Assembly (NCBI GenBank): GCA_013407085.1
Contig: JACCGJ010013165.1
Location: 1 to 64,000, forward strand
Origin: Atriophallophorus winterbourni
Lineage: Eukaryota; Platyhelminthes; Trematoda; Plagiorchiida; Microphallidae
Direction of reading: 5' to 3'
DNA: 64,000 nt
Within the stretch, counting starts at the first letter, position 1. Every line of letters starts with the position of its first letter. This document shows positions 22,620 to 31,430 of this stretch, one piece after another. The notes below the pieces were generated by a model that saw only the letters and a program-made list of their open reading frames with translations, was not told the DNA's origin and ran no database searches. Both the position numbers and the translations under genes were made by a program.

Positions 22620-22830
22620 ATAACTCAGAATCGTATTCAGTGGCGTTCCAGTTGTAGACATCTTCTTGGAGTGTTTGATTAATGTATGCCGTCAAGTGGA
22701 GTGGTGAGTACAGCTTGTTATGATGCGTGAAAGTGAAAGTCGCAAGAAAGCTGTCATGCTGATGTCGCTGTACTGGTTCACAACCCTTGCTTCTGTTATG
22801 ATAGATGCGGAAGTTCGTTGTCATGGGCGA
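22620..22830 (-). mobile_element. RTE-like LINE terminal fragment
   Basis: On the minus strand it encodes QRHQHDSFLATFTFTHHNK, which parallels RHQHDSFLAAFIAMHHNK on the plus strand at 58500-58570, within the shared region of the two RTE-like copies. Orientation is inverted relative to those copies. Confidence 0.6.
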
Positions 22831-23029
22831 GTCAGACAATTTAAATGTAATGAAATGGGGGTTTGTTGCCGAGGTACAACTTGACTCACCCAACACCTTC
22901 CCTTGTTAAAAGTTTGGTACGTCTGTTCACTTGTTTGTAATTGAATCTCCGTAATTGTCTAAGAGCTTCAATGCTTGTTTGATTCGAAGTTTAGGCACAG
23001 CATCCCACTATGTCTACCTACTCACGGCT

Positions 23030-23242
23030 GTGCAATGTGCACGGCTGTGCAATCGTGCAGTACTTTGTGCTGTGCGGCTAACACCGTGCTAAATTGATTG
23101 GCCAGAGGTAGTGAGCTGCATGCTGATACAAGCTGGAGTCTCACTACCATTTCCTGTTCTGTTTTCTTCCTCATATCTGTCTAGGTCTCTAACTGTGCGG
23201 CACTTTGCCTGGATCAGGCTTGTGCTTTCATACATACATACT
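23030..23242 (+). repeat. CATA-tailed SINE-like element
   Basis: Full head, internal deletion after ATATCTGTCTAGG, normal 3' end GGATCAGGCTTGTGCTTTC and CATA repeats. Confidence 0.85.
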
Positions 23243-23775
23243 CATCTATAGGTTCAGTATCTTTTTAGGGCCCATCTTCAGAGAGCGTCATGGTTGTATA
23301 ACATTCGATACTTTATGCACATATCCATGATGTCGCTGACGACTGCTGTTTGTCACCAATTTCTCAGAACAATCCGTATATCGCTGAAGCCAGAATTTAT
23401 CGGCGATAATCAGAACGAGTTTCTGACTTGAGGTGGTCGTAAAATAGTTATCCGAGTTAACGGCTTGGTGCAGTCATCGTGATAACTACGTACTAGTCAA
23501 TTATAATCCTTTCAACCCTTGCCCTGAACCCATCCGTTAAAGATAGGACATCACGGTTCGGTGTACCAATTTTATTTAAATCATGTTTCATGGCTTTGGT
23601 CTTCTGCCGCACAATCAGACTTTTCTTTCTTTCGATATTTTTACCCCATTCATTAATTTATGTATAGCTCAACTGTTGCTCTTTTTATTTTCAACTTGTG
23701 CGGATCTCGCAGTCAATTCTGTCACGTAGTCCGACTATAGTCATCCTCGCCTGATTCCAATTCGATCCTTTCTAG

Positions 23776-23938
23776 ATGAGCGATTCCGAACGTGATTCTT
23801 GTGATGATGCGGTACCATACAAACGTCCAGAAAAGAAGACTATTCAGGAACTTCAGCAAATGGATGCTGAGGATGAAAGTTTGCGACGGTATAAAGAAGC
23901 ACTTCTCGGTGATCTTGAAGTATTAAAGCAACCATTAT
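23776..23938 (+). CDS. RhoGDI exon 1
   Basis: 54 codons plus one base; donor GTAAGT at 23939. The sequence before ATG is pyrimidine-rich and ends CCTTTCTAG, a good splice acceptor directly against the start codon. Confidence 0.93.
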
Positions 23939-24140
23939 GTAAGTTTCCTGAACTCCGTTGATTTCATTTCAGTCCCGAATGATCCGCGTACGGTAATCGT
24001 TGACACGTTCACTATATGCATCCAAGGTTCGCCAAAACATGTGCTTGATCTTAAAAGTGAGTTTTTATCTACCTTATATTCGTATTGGATGATATTCAAC
24101 CAAACCCGATCCCGCTTCGCCTTAAAGTTGGCATCATTCA

Positions 24141-24176
<36 letters not shown>

Positions 24177-27100
24177 TGAATGATGCCTTGATTGTCCTCG
24201 AAATGTTTATCTTGTATTCAGAACTCTAGCATTATGTTGCGAGGCATTCAAAGCGTCACTGTTTAACCTGGGAATTTCCGTCAGCAGGCTTGTTCACGCC
24301 AATTAGCCATATCGCTATCAGGAAGGCCCCTGGTGACGACGGAATTCCACCTGAGCTCATCAAATGCTGTAGAGCAGCATTATTACAACCGTTTCACCAT
24401 TTGCTTCTTTAATGCGGGCAGGATGAGTGTCCCACAAGAGATGCCAGACACAAAGATCATCACGCTATTCAAGAATAAAGGAGATAGAGGTGACCGCATC
24501 AATTACAGAGGAATCTCCCTTCTGAATGTTGCAGGCAAATTGTTTGCTAAAGTCTTACAGATCCGGCTGCAAGTTTTAGCTGATAGAATTTACTCCGAAT
24601 CTCAATGTGGCTTCCGCAAGGGAAGATCAACCGTTGACATGATCTTCTCCCTGAGACAACTTCAAGAAAAGTGTCGGGAACAGCATATGCCATTATACGC
24701 TGTTTTTATTGACTTAACGAAGGCATTCGACTAAGTCAGCAGGGAGAGTCTTTTCAAAATGCTTGATTTGATAGGCTGCCCCCCCAAGACTGCTAAATCT
24801 CGTTATTTCGTTCCACTCAGACATGAAGGGCTCAGTCCATTTTAACGGTTTCAGCTCAGAAGCCGTTGAAGTTCGCCGAGGCGTCAAACAAGGGTGTGTT
24901 CTTGCTCCCACGCTTTCAGGACGAGGACATAAGGTATTTACCTACGCACGCGAAGTGATGGCAAGCTTTTCAACCTAAACCGGTTGAGAGCAAAAATCAA
25001 GGCACGAAATGTGCTAATCCGTGACCTGCTGTTTGCCGACGATGCAGCCTTTATTGCTCACTCCCAAAAGAACCTACAGTCGCTAATGGACTGTTTTTCG
25101 TCGGCATGCAAAGACTTTGGTCTAACAATCAGCATGAGCAAGACCAAAGTCCTTCGTCAAGGGACTGTATCGCCACCAATCATCACTGTTGGAAACTGTC
25201 AGCTCGAACCAGTACATCATTTCGCATATCTTGGTTCAACCATTGCGGATAACCTCTAGCTAGACACGGAGATTGATAAGCGGATTGGCAGAGCAGCTGT
25301 CATTTTGTCCCGATTGAACTCTAGTGTTTGGAATAACCGCAAGCTGACTGTAAAGACAAAGATGATGGTATACAGCGCGTGCGTACTAAATGCTTTACAC
25401 GAACGGAAGCTGAATGCTTTCCATCTACGAAGCATCCGTCGTATCTTTAACATATCGTGGGTGGACAGAGTGACTAATGCTGAAGTGCTTTCAAAAGCTG
25501 GTCTGCAGAGCATGTTCACTATTGCGACAGCGCCGCCTGCGCTGGCTTGGCCATGTCTACAGAATGGAAAATGGTCGTATTCCGAAAGAGTTGCAACTCG
25601 GAAGTCGACCATTGGGCAGACCGCACTTGCGGTACAAAGACGTTTGCAAAAGAGATATGAAAGCTCTTGGCATTGACCCGGCGAGTTGGGAAGAACTCGC
25701 TCCTGACCGCTCACATTGGAGGCACTGTGTAAAGCGTCGTCTGCAAGCTGGGGAGGAGCAGATAAAGCTCTTGGCTGCTGAAAGCAGATCACGCCGCAGG
25801 CGTGCAACTGACGCAATACAACCGAGTTCTGACTTTCGTTGCCAGCGCTGCGGGAGAGATTGCTCCTCCCGAATCGGACTGTTTAGTCATTCCAAAAGCC
25901 GCAAAACTTGAACACTCACGCGATTGCGATGTACATCCATGGTCGACATCGACCGAAGGAGGCCAACAACATCAGGTACTCGGGATGAGGCAGTGTGCAA
26001 GATTGTTCCTCATACGTAGTCACTTGACTAGAAGTCAGTTTCGCCAATGTATTTTATTGATTTTTTAGCCGCATTATATTTACAACATAAATCAATAGAA
26101 AAAATAAAAAAATGCATGCATTGCAACTATTAAAAGCAAGCTACTTTTCGCCCATTTATATATTTCACTTGCTCGCTTTATTCCCATCACGCTTTTTAAT
26201 TTTTACTTGCCTACCTTCTCTATGTTTTTGTTCATCCATATCAAAGCTATCGATACTTCAAACCCACCCACGATAAAAATCCCCGAGGGATCGGTTTACC
26301 ACATTGAAATCGGTTTTTATGTTCAACGGGATCTCGTCAGTAGCCTGACCTATAGACACACTGTGAAAAAGAATCTCATACCGGGTTAGTTTTGTTCCCC
26401 ATTTATTCTTTTTTTCTCGAATGCAATACTTTTTTGCCATGTCGATGTCGCAGTTATGGCAACCCGCATTGGTGGTCCACATCAGGGTCGTTGCGGATAT
26501 ATAGCTTGTCTGCTTGTTGTATCCCCCCATCGACCCCATGGTCTTTAGAATTCTTGCCCTAACGACCTCTATTAGCTAATCCTATGCTCCTACACATGCA
26601 CGGATGTGCAATCGTACAGTACTCATGTGCTGTGCTGATAACATCATACTAAATTGATTATCCACCGATAGTGAGCTGCATGCTTAAACACACTGGATCC
26701 TCATTACCATTTCTATTATTTTCTCATATCTATTTAGACCAAAGCAACCTGACAGTATCTTAGCCCACGGACAGTCTTTGACTGGATCAGGCTTGTGCTT
26801 TCATACATACATACATCCTACACATGCTGAGCTGTTTGTTTAGCATCCGCATCACATTCTGTCCAGAAGTTTGTGTGCAATCAGTTAGAGCATCTTTTGT
26901 AACTTTTCGCTTCTGGTACAGAAGCTTCGTCAGACCAAGGGTACTAGTCAGGACAGAGAACATGAAAGCAGCATTCCACCTATCACTTATTTTTGACGTC
27001 TCTGCTAAGCAACATATTGTAACCCGAATGCATTCAAATTTCTTTACAATATGAACAAATTCCAATCAACCACATCACATACTGATTATGGTAAGATGTT

Positions 27101-30100
27101 AAATTTCCAGAAAGTGCAATCTGACGGGCTATAAGCGACCCTTACTTGCATTTTCGATAAAATTGGGAGCATTTTGTAAACGGATATTGAGCTTTGAACT
27201 CGCTTTTGGATAAGGTTTGCATGATCAACCTGTACAATTGCATGTTCCCAGACACGTGGATGGGGTTAGACCCGTAGGCTTTAACCCGAATTCCCTAGGT
27301 GCATGCATTTCCATCACACACCCCACGCATGCAAATACGGATTTTTTGTCCAAGCCAAGGTCCAACACCATCCACGTGTGTTGTTACATGTGATTTAACA
27401 ACTCGGTCGTGCGATCATTATCCAATAGTGGCTTTGAAGTTCAAACTTTGTTTACCATTTTCCGCTGTTTCAAGCCATGCAGATCCTGATCGTACTATCC
27501 CGACATGATGAGTGTGAGCATCACTAAATCGGACGTAGGGCGTGTGTGTGTGTGATGGAAATGCAAGCGATTGCGGATATTTTCTAGCGCGTTCTGATTT
27601 AAACCATTGTCTACTGACGGTAACTCTAGTTACCACCTAAAACAAGCATTCGATTTGCGACTACCCATCCGCGCCAAGCCCATCGAACTATTCACAAAGT
27701 TAATCACGACGGTCCATAATGGAAGCACTGGACTCGAGTTTCGCTCTTATTTGAGCTCATCAGCAGTGCATATCCTCCGCTTCGGGTGGGACTCGAACCC
27801 GTGACCATCACAATTGTAGTCCCATGCCTTAACGACTTGGGCTATCGTCCACCGTTTGACCGATCGCAATTAAGCGTTTTTGAACTGTTCTCCAGACTGG
27901 TACATTTGAGTAGCTTTGTTTGCCCGGGTACGGATGGCACGGATGGGTAGTTGCAAATATAAACAACAAATTCTCCAAACTTCGCTTAAGCATTCGATTG
28001 CTCAGTAGCTCCCGTCGGTACCTTCAGTCACCATCGGAGTGCACTTGTCAGGCGGCGTCTGGCATCTGATCCATAAAAAAATAATCATGTGTTTTATTTA
28101 TGCCATAATTAAGCAGAATAACACAAAAATATCATAAAATACGTATATCCAATTACCGTAGACAAAGGGTTAAAGTCTAGATTCTTTGTAATGTAGCATT
28201 CTACCGGACCTATATGTTTAACAAGAAAGTACGGAGATCTCCATTATAGTCTTCAAACTTTTGGCGATCCCTTTTAAGTCTCAAGCACATTCTACCCAGC
28301 GCTATTTGAATTTATTTGCATGAAACACCGAATCACGCACGAACACTTTTCAATGGGTAACCAATTTCCATACCACAAAACCAGAGATTGGTCTAATTAT
28401 TTTTTTCACTTATAACTTGAATGATGCTAATAATTAATACGCAGGACCAGAGAAAAGTATTCTGTAGTCCACATTTGTTTTTAATTATTCGAATGTTTTG
28501 AAAGGTATTTAGCACCGTTCGTCTATGAACATGGCCAACATGTACTAAAAGTACATTAAGTGTGGTGGTAATCGATAATCGAAATGCGAATCACAGCTGT
28601 CGCATTCAAAGGAAATCCTTGCTTATCGGAAGCGTATTTCGTCAGACATCAGAAATAATTGGATGTGGATACCCTAGCCTAAAATCATGCATGGTATTTA
28701 AACATTTATAAAACCACAATAGGGTGTGGACAATGTGCGCTCTTCCTGTACTCTTTTGCGTCCAGCGCGGGATCGATCGTAAATTAATTTACCCTGATGT
28801 CACCGTCGCACTGAATACGTGCTGCGTGATTACAAGTGCATCACAGAGCCAATACTTTTCCACAACTGTGGTAGTTTTATATGGCTTCGGTGAATTCTCA
28901 AATTACGAATCGTTTTTAACCCTTAACTGCCTGAATTGTGCTTTACATTGAAATAATTTTTTTCTCCTGCATTTTCGTGATGAAACTGCTCTCCTTATAT
29001 GGGGACAGAAAGTATTTTTAGTTTTTTATATATTACGGAAAATATATAAGTGGGACAAATTCGGTACAATCGTCCTGTGCTGGCACTTTTTCCATTGATT
29101 TCTAGGTATAGTCTCATATGAGACATAAAAGGTAATAAAAGATGTCTCAATTAAATTTTCTTAACGTGAAACACACACAAGGTAGAAAAATAGGTTGAAT
29201 AGAAAATAATGTATTTCCTTCATGCAGTCATCGCGATCAAAACCCATGGAATGCCGCAAAACAGTTCTTATGCAAGTCTAAGCATAAGTGGACATTGCAT
29301 TTAGTGCAGAATATCTTCGTCTTTCCAGGACAGTTTTTGAACCTGCATCGGTTTCTTTTTTTTTCTCGACACAAGGCACGTGCCACTAGGTCCAATCTCA
29401 CATCGTTGGATGGGGCTCCACACCTTTTGCTGCTAGCGTCTTCACCTCTTAGAGATGGGCGTCCACGTTTAGGAGGCAATCAAATTTTTCCAGCTTTGGT
29501 AAGGGTGAAAGCTACCTCAAGTTTGAAGGAAGCAAGCTGGAGCAGTTCATTTTTGGAAGAGAAAGCCTCTCGCAGTCTCTACGATAACTAAGCCATAAAT
29601 TAACTATTGCAATGTCGATGAAGTGATAGATCAGACGGTGATAAGCTTTCTTTGATTCCATGCTTATTCTGTACAAAGAAAGAAGATGGTCTGCCAAATC
29701 TACACCACCCATTGGCTTATTGTATCGTTTCACAATATCAAGGCAAGGTACTTCAATGGACCTCTTTGTAGTGTTATCAAATCTACGGACAGTTGATAGA
29801 GGATTTGCCCTGGCAAATGTAGACACCAAATTGACTACTTTGTTGTCGTACCAGCGAACCAGGGTAACACTTGAATGTCCCTTCACCATTTCTTTCTCCT
29901 CAAAGGAGCCCCTGCCTTTTTTCATTAGGCGCTTGTCATCCTTCATGTTTTTTTGGTAAGCCAGCTAATCGTGGCATTCTAACTGTGCCGCAACAAAATA
30001 TTCCCACATCTGACAAGTATTGCAGAAGGGGCACAGAGGTGAACCAGTTATCAAAAAATTCAAGATGGTTCTCATAGGAAGGAATGGTCTTGGAAAGATG

Positions 30101-31430
30101 TAGCACAATATTTGAGCTAGCACTGACTTTGGGATTATCGACGGGGGGGGGTAAAATGACCAGAAAAGATAAGGAATCAAGACCTGTGGCAGATTGCTGC
30201 TGAGGACCCGATCGCCCAGCAGATCAGTAGAGATGGGTTGGGCACACCTTGCGGAAACCTTATGATGACATCACGCGTCATGCTCTGCTATGGAACCCAA
30301 TCGGGAAGAGGCGGGTCGGATGCCCAAGGCTATCTTGGAAGCGCTTGTGTGAAGAGGAAATCCGCAAGTGTGGACTTAACTGGAACGACATCAAACTGGC
30401 TGCTATGGACAGACCAAAGTGGAAACAAGTTGCCGAGGCCCTATGTTCCTCCAGGAACTCAAGCGATTAAGTCAAGTCATATGGGATGAAATCGCACATC
30501 ATCCCACGATCGTCAGCGAGTACGAAAAGTTTGTAGCCAAACTTTTTAGGTTTATTTGGCAGGTATTGTTTGAGTTCAGGCTCACTGTCGAGGGTAGTAA
30601 TGGTTGTGTATTCAGTCGATTTTCGAGCTTTTTCGTGACCCTAAAATAATCTTGGAGTAAGACCTGAAAAAGAATCAATACATTAAAATCCTTATTATGT
30701 TTTAACATTTGAATGAGATTTGGGAACATAAGTGCCGGTTGTATCATTTTTGGGACACGCTCTTGTATAGGTTCACATGCCGGATGTCACATATTTGAGA
30801 CATATATGCCGACAGTCATATTTCGCATAGAAAAATATTTCATCATTCGTGTATACGTTGAATGTGTTCAGAAGATGTCTATAAATGAAGCAAAAAATTA
30901 TCAATGTATATACTCACAAGGTTTTTCAGACATTGCACGCAGATAAATGAAGCACGGAGAGAAATTTCACAAGCGTCACCTCACTTCCGAAGTTTGTTGA
31001 CAACTGGCGCGCCGCATGGCTCCGCCGTCTCAAACGCGTACCAAACGAGAGCAGAACGTGTGCCGATTCCGATACGCCCGGCAAACGAAAGTGATCTGTC
31101 TTATTTAACCTATCATATACCTTTACATTTTGTGTACCGAATTTGACTCACTCGACCGTTAAGGGTTAAGGAAAGTTCACGTCTGTAGCTCGTATTAACA
31201 ACTTTTATCAGATTTCATTCATGTCTTCTCGTTTGCTTTTAGTCAACCGTATGAGCGTTGTCCTCGGTTCTTACGCTCCGAAGAAAGAAGTCGTCATATG
31301 GGAATCCAAAGAATTAGACGCACCGGAGGGCATACTGGGTCGCGGCAAATTCAACGTTCGAAGTCGCTTCGTGGATCTGGACGGAGCAGAGTTTGTCTCG
31401 TGGAAGTGGATCTTGGAGATTACAAAATAA
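23776..31430 (+). CDS. ARHGDI (RhoGDI family): Rho GDP-dissociation inhibitor (RhoGDI), four exons, 190 aa
   Basis: A cytosolic chaperone that extracts prenylated Rho/Rac/Cdc42 from membranes and keeps them in the GDP form. Exons: 23776-23938, 23973-24056, 26247-26384, 31243-31430. They total 573 nt, exactly 190 codons plus stop, and every junction has GT/AG with matching phase (1, 1, 1). The N-terminal arm carries the family block YKRPEKKTIQELQQMDAEDE followed by SLRRYKEALLGD. The Ig-like domain includes IPEGSVYHIEIGFYVQRDLV and TYRHTVKKNL. The end carries VVLGSYAPKK, PEGILGRGKFNVRSRFVD and WKWILEITK, as in RhoGDIs (usually about 200 aa). TAG directly precedes the ATG in frame, so translation starts there. 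Introns are 34 bp, 2.2 kb and 4.9 kb, the long ones full of mobile elements. Paralogue type cannot be assigned. Confidence 0.95.
23973..24056 (+). CDS. RhoGDI exon 2
   Basis: Follows a 34-bp intron. Encodes PNDPRTVIVDTFTICIQG and PKHVLDLK, the first strands of the Ig-like domain. Donor GTGAGT at 24057. Confidence 0.92.
24130..24187. repeat. AT-rich palindrome in RhoGDI intron 2
   Basis: The arms GGCATCATTCAA and TTGAATGATGCC flank an alternating AT run interrupted by one G. The whole is an almost perfect inverted repeat of about 57 bp with arms of about 26 bp, starting about 75 bp after exon 2. Confidence 0.9.
24290..25985 (+). mobile_element. LINE with C2H2-type tail (RTE-like), 5'-truncated, in RhoGDI intron 2
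   Basis: Plus-strand pieces: ITLFKNKGDRGDRINYRGIS, QCGFRKGRSTVDMIFSLRQL, PLYAVFIDLTKAFD then stop, LLFADDAAFIAHSQKNLQSL (catalytic FADD), FAYLGSTIADNL, FHLRSIRRIFNISWVDRV, LRWLGHVYRMENGRIPK, PHLRYKDVCKRDMKALGI, and a terminal finger-like CQRCGRDCSSRIGLFSHSKS. The endonuclease is missing and there are stops at 24733 and 25257 and frameshifts. It sits in the sense direction of the host gene. Confidence 0.88.
26026..26220 (+). repeat. LINE 3'-UTR copy in RhoGDI intron 2
   Basis: Matches 19915-20130 block by block: TGTATTTTATTG, A-rich run, ATATTTCACTTG-like, then GCTTTTTAATTT-like. It ends just before exon 3. Confidence 0.6.
26247..26384 (+). CDS. RhoGDI exon 3
   Basis: Acceptor ATATCAAAG; donor GTTAGT at 26385. 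Encodes the segment from TIDTSNPPTIKIPEG through TVKKNLIP. Confidence 0.93.
26592..26818 (+). repeat. CATA-tailed SINE-like element in RhoGDI intron 3
   Basis: Near full length: CACGGATGTGCAATCGTACA, GTGAGCTGCATGCTTAAACA, CTGGATCAGGCTTGTGCTTT, CATA tail. Confidence 0.85.
27385..27570 (+). repeat. 236-bp ribozyme repeat family, degenerate copy
   Basis: Recognisable blocks CATGTGATTTAACAACTCGG, CTTTGTTTACCATTTTCCGC, GATCCTGATCGTACTATCCC and GTGTGATGGAAATGCA follow the order seen at 54085-54260. The hammerhead core is damaged (ATGATGAG for CTGATGAG and TAAAT for GAAAC). Confidence 0.65.
27656..27987 (-). mobile_element. tRNA-headed SINE carrying a hammerhead ribozyme
   Basis: Perfect 12-bp target-site duplication AAGCATTCGATT at 27644-27655 and 27988-27999. 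On the minus strand a tRNA-like head has box A TAGCCCAAGTCG (27833-27844) and a perfect box B GGTTCGAGTCC (27789-27799). A hammerhead fold (27725-27769) follows, then a body ending GCGGATGGGTAGTCGCA. The 5' end also carries an inverted version of that tail (27936-27957). Pol III boxes plus a hammerhead is the design of the schistosome Sm-alpha repeats. A truncated relative is at 56059-56138. Confidence 0.9.
27725..27769 (-). ncRNA. Type I hammerhead ribozyme in the tRNA-headed SINE
   Basis: Minus strand: stem I GCACTG; core CTGATGA; stem II GCTC, loop AAATAA, GAGC; core GAAA; stem III AC, loop TCGA, GT; cleavage triplet GTC; then CAGTGC, perfectly complementary to GCACTG. All invariant positions are present. 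Cleavage is predicted between 27731 and 27730. Confidence 0.9.
28174..28915. other. RhoGDI intron 3, no recognisable feature
   Basis: Intronic sequence between the MITE and the piggyBac element; no gene or known repeat was recognised. Confidence 0.4.
29237..30180 (-). pseudogene. piggyBac transposase, C-terminal half, broken
   Basis: Minus-strand blocks: a DNWFTSVPLLQYL-like stretch (30040-30000, frameshifted), VTLVRWYDNKVVNLVSTFA, CLDIVKRYNKPMGGVDLADH, KAYHRLIYHFIDIAIVNLW, and the C-terminal cysteine-rich domain NRCRFKNCPGKTKIFCTKC then NVHLCLDLHKNCFAAFH. The YNK-GGVD block and the Cys-rich tail are typical of DDE_Tnp_1_7 transposases. A stop near 29480-29512 and frameshifts make it non-functional. 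The N-terminal half is not recognisable beyond the LINE insertion. Confidence 0.87.
30181..30480 (+). mobile_element. LINE 3' coding tail nested in piggyBac
   Basis: The plus strand reads TLRKPYDDITRHALLWNPIG, RRVGCPRLSWKRLCEEEIRK and WNDIKLAAMDRPKWKQVAEA then CSS-stop region, the C-terminal end of an EN/RT LINE. It lies within the transposase region. Confidence 0.8.
31243..31430 (+). CDS. RhoGDI exon 4 and stop
   Basis: Acceptor TTGCTTTTAG; reads VNRMSVVLGSYAPKK through WKWILEITK and TAA (31428-31430). No AATAAA signal was seen in the following kilobase. Confidence 0.93.

Larger units (their letters stand above)
27603..28169. mobile_element. piggyBac-like MITE interrupted by a SINE
   Basis: Flanked by TTAA (27599-27602 and 28170-28173). 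Ends ACCATTGTCTACTGACGGTAA and, reversed, CCCTTTGTCTACGGTAAT form terminal inverted repeats. Removing the SINE and one 12-bp duplication leaves 223 bp, against 224 bp for the uninterrupted copy at 46025-46248. Confidence 0.85.
28920..31165 (-). mobile_element. piggyBac element, 2.2 kb, with TTAA target sites
   Basis: TTAA at 28916-28919 and 31166-31169 brackets inverted ends CCCTTAACTGCC and, reversed, CCCTTAACGGTC. Inside, on the minus strand, lies a piggyBac-type transposase remnant (29237-30180), split from its upstream part by a LINE tail (30181-30480). TTAA duplication plus CCC-starting ends is diagnostic for the superfamily. The element ends 77 bp before RhoGDI exon 4. Confidence 0.88.

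Noticed and set aside
27789..27866. tRNA gene on the minus strand
   Set aside because: Boxes A and B are good, but the acceptor and anticodon arms do not form a clean cloverleaf, and the sequence sits inside a bounded retroposon with a 12-bp target-site duplication. It is a SINE head.
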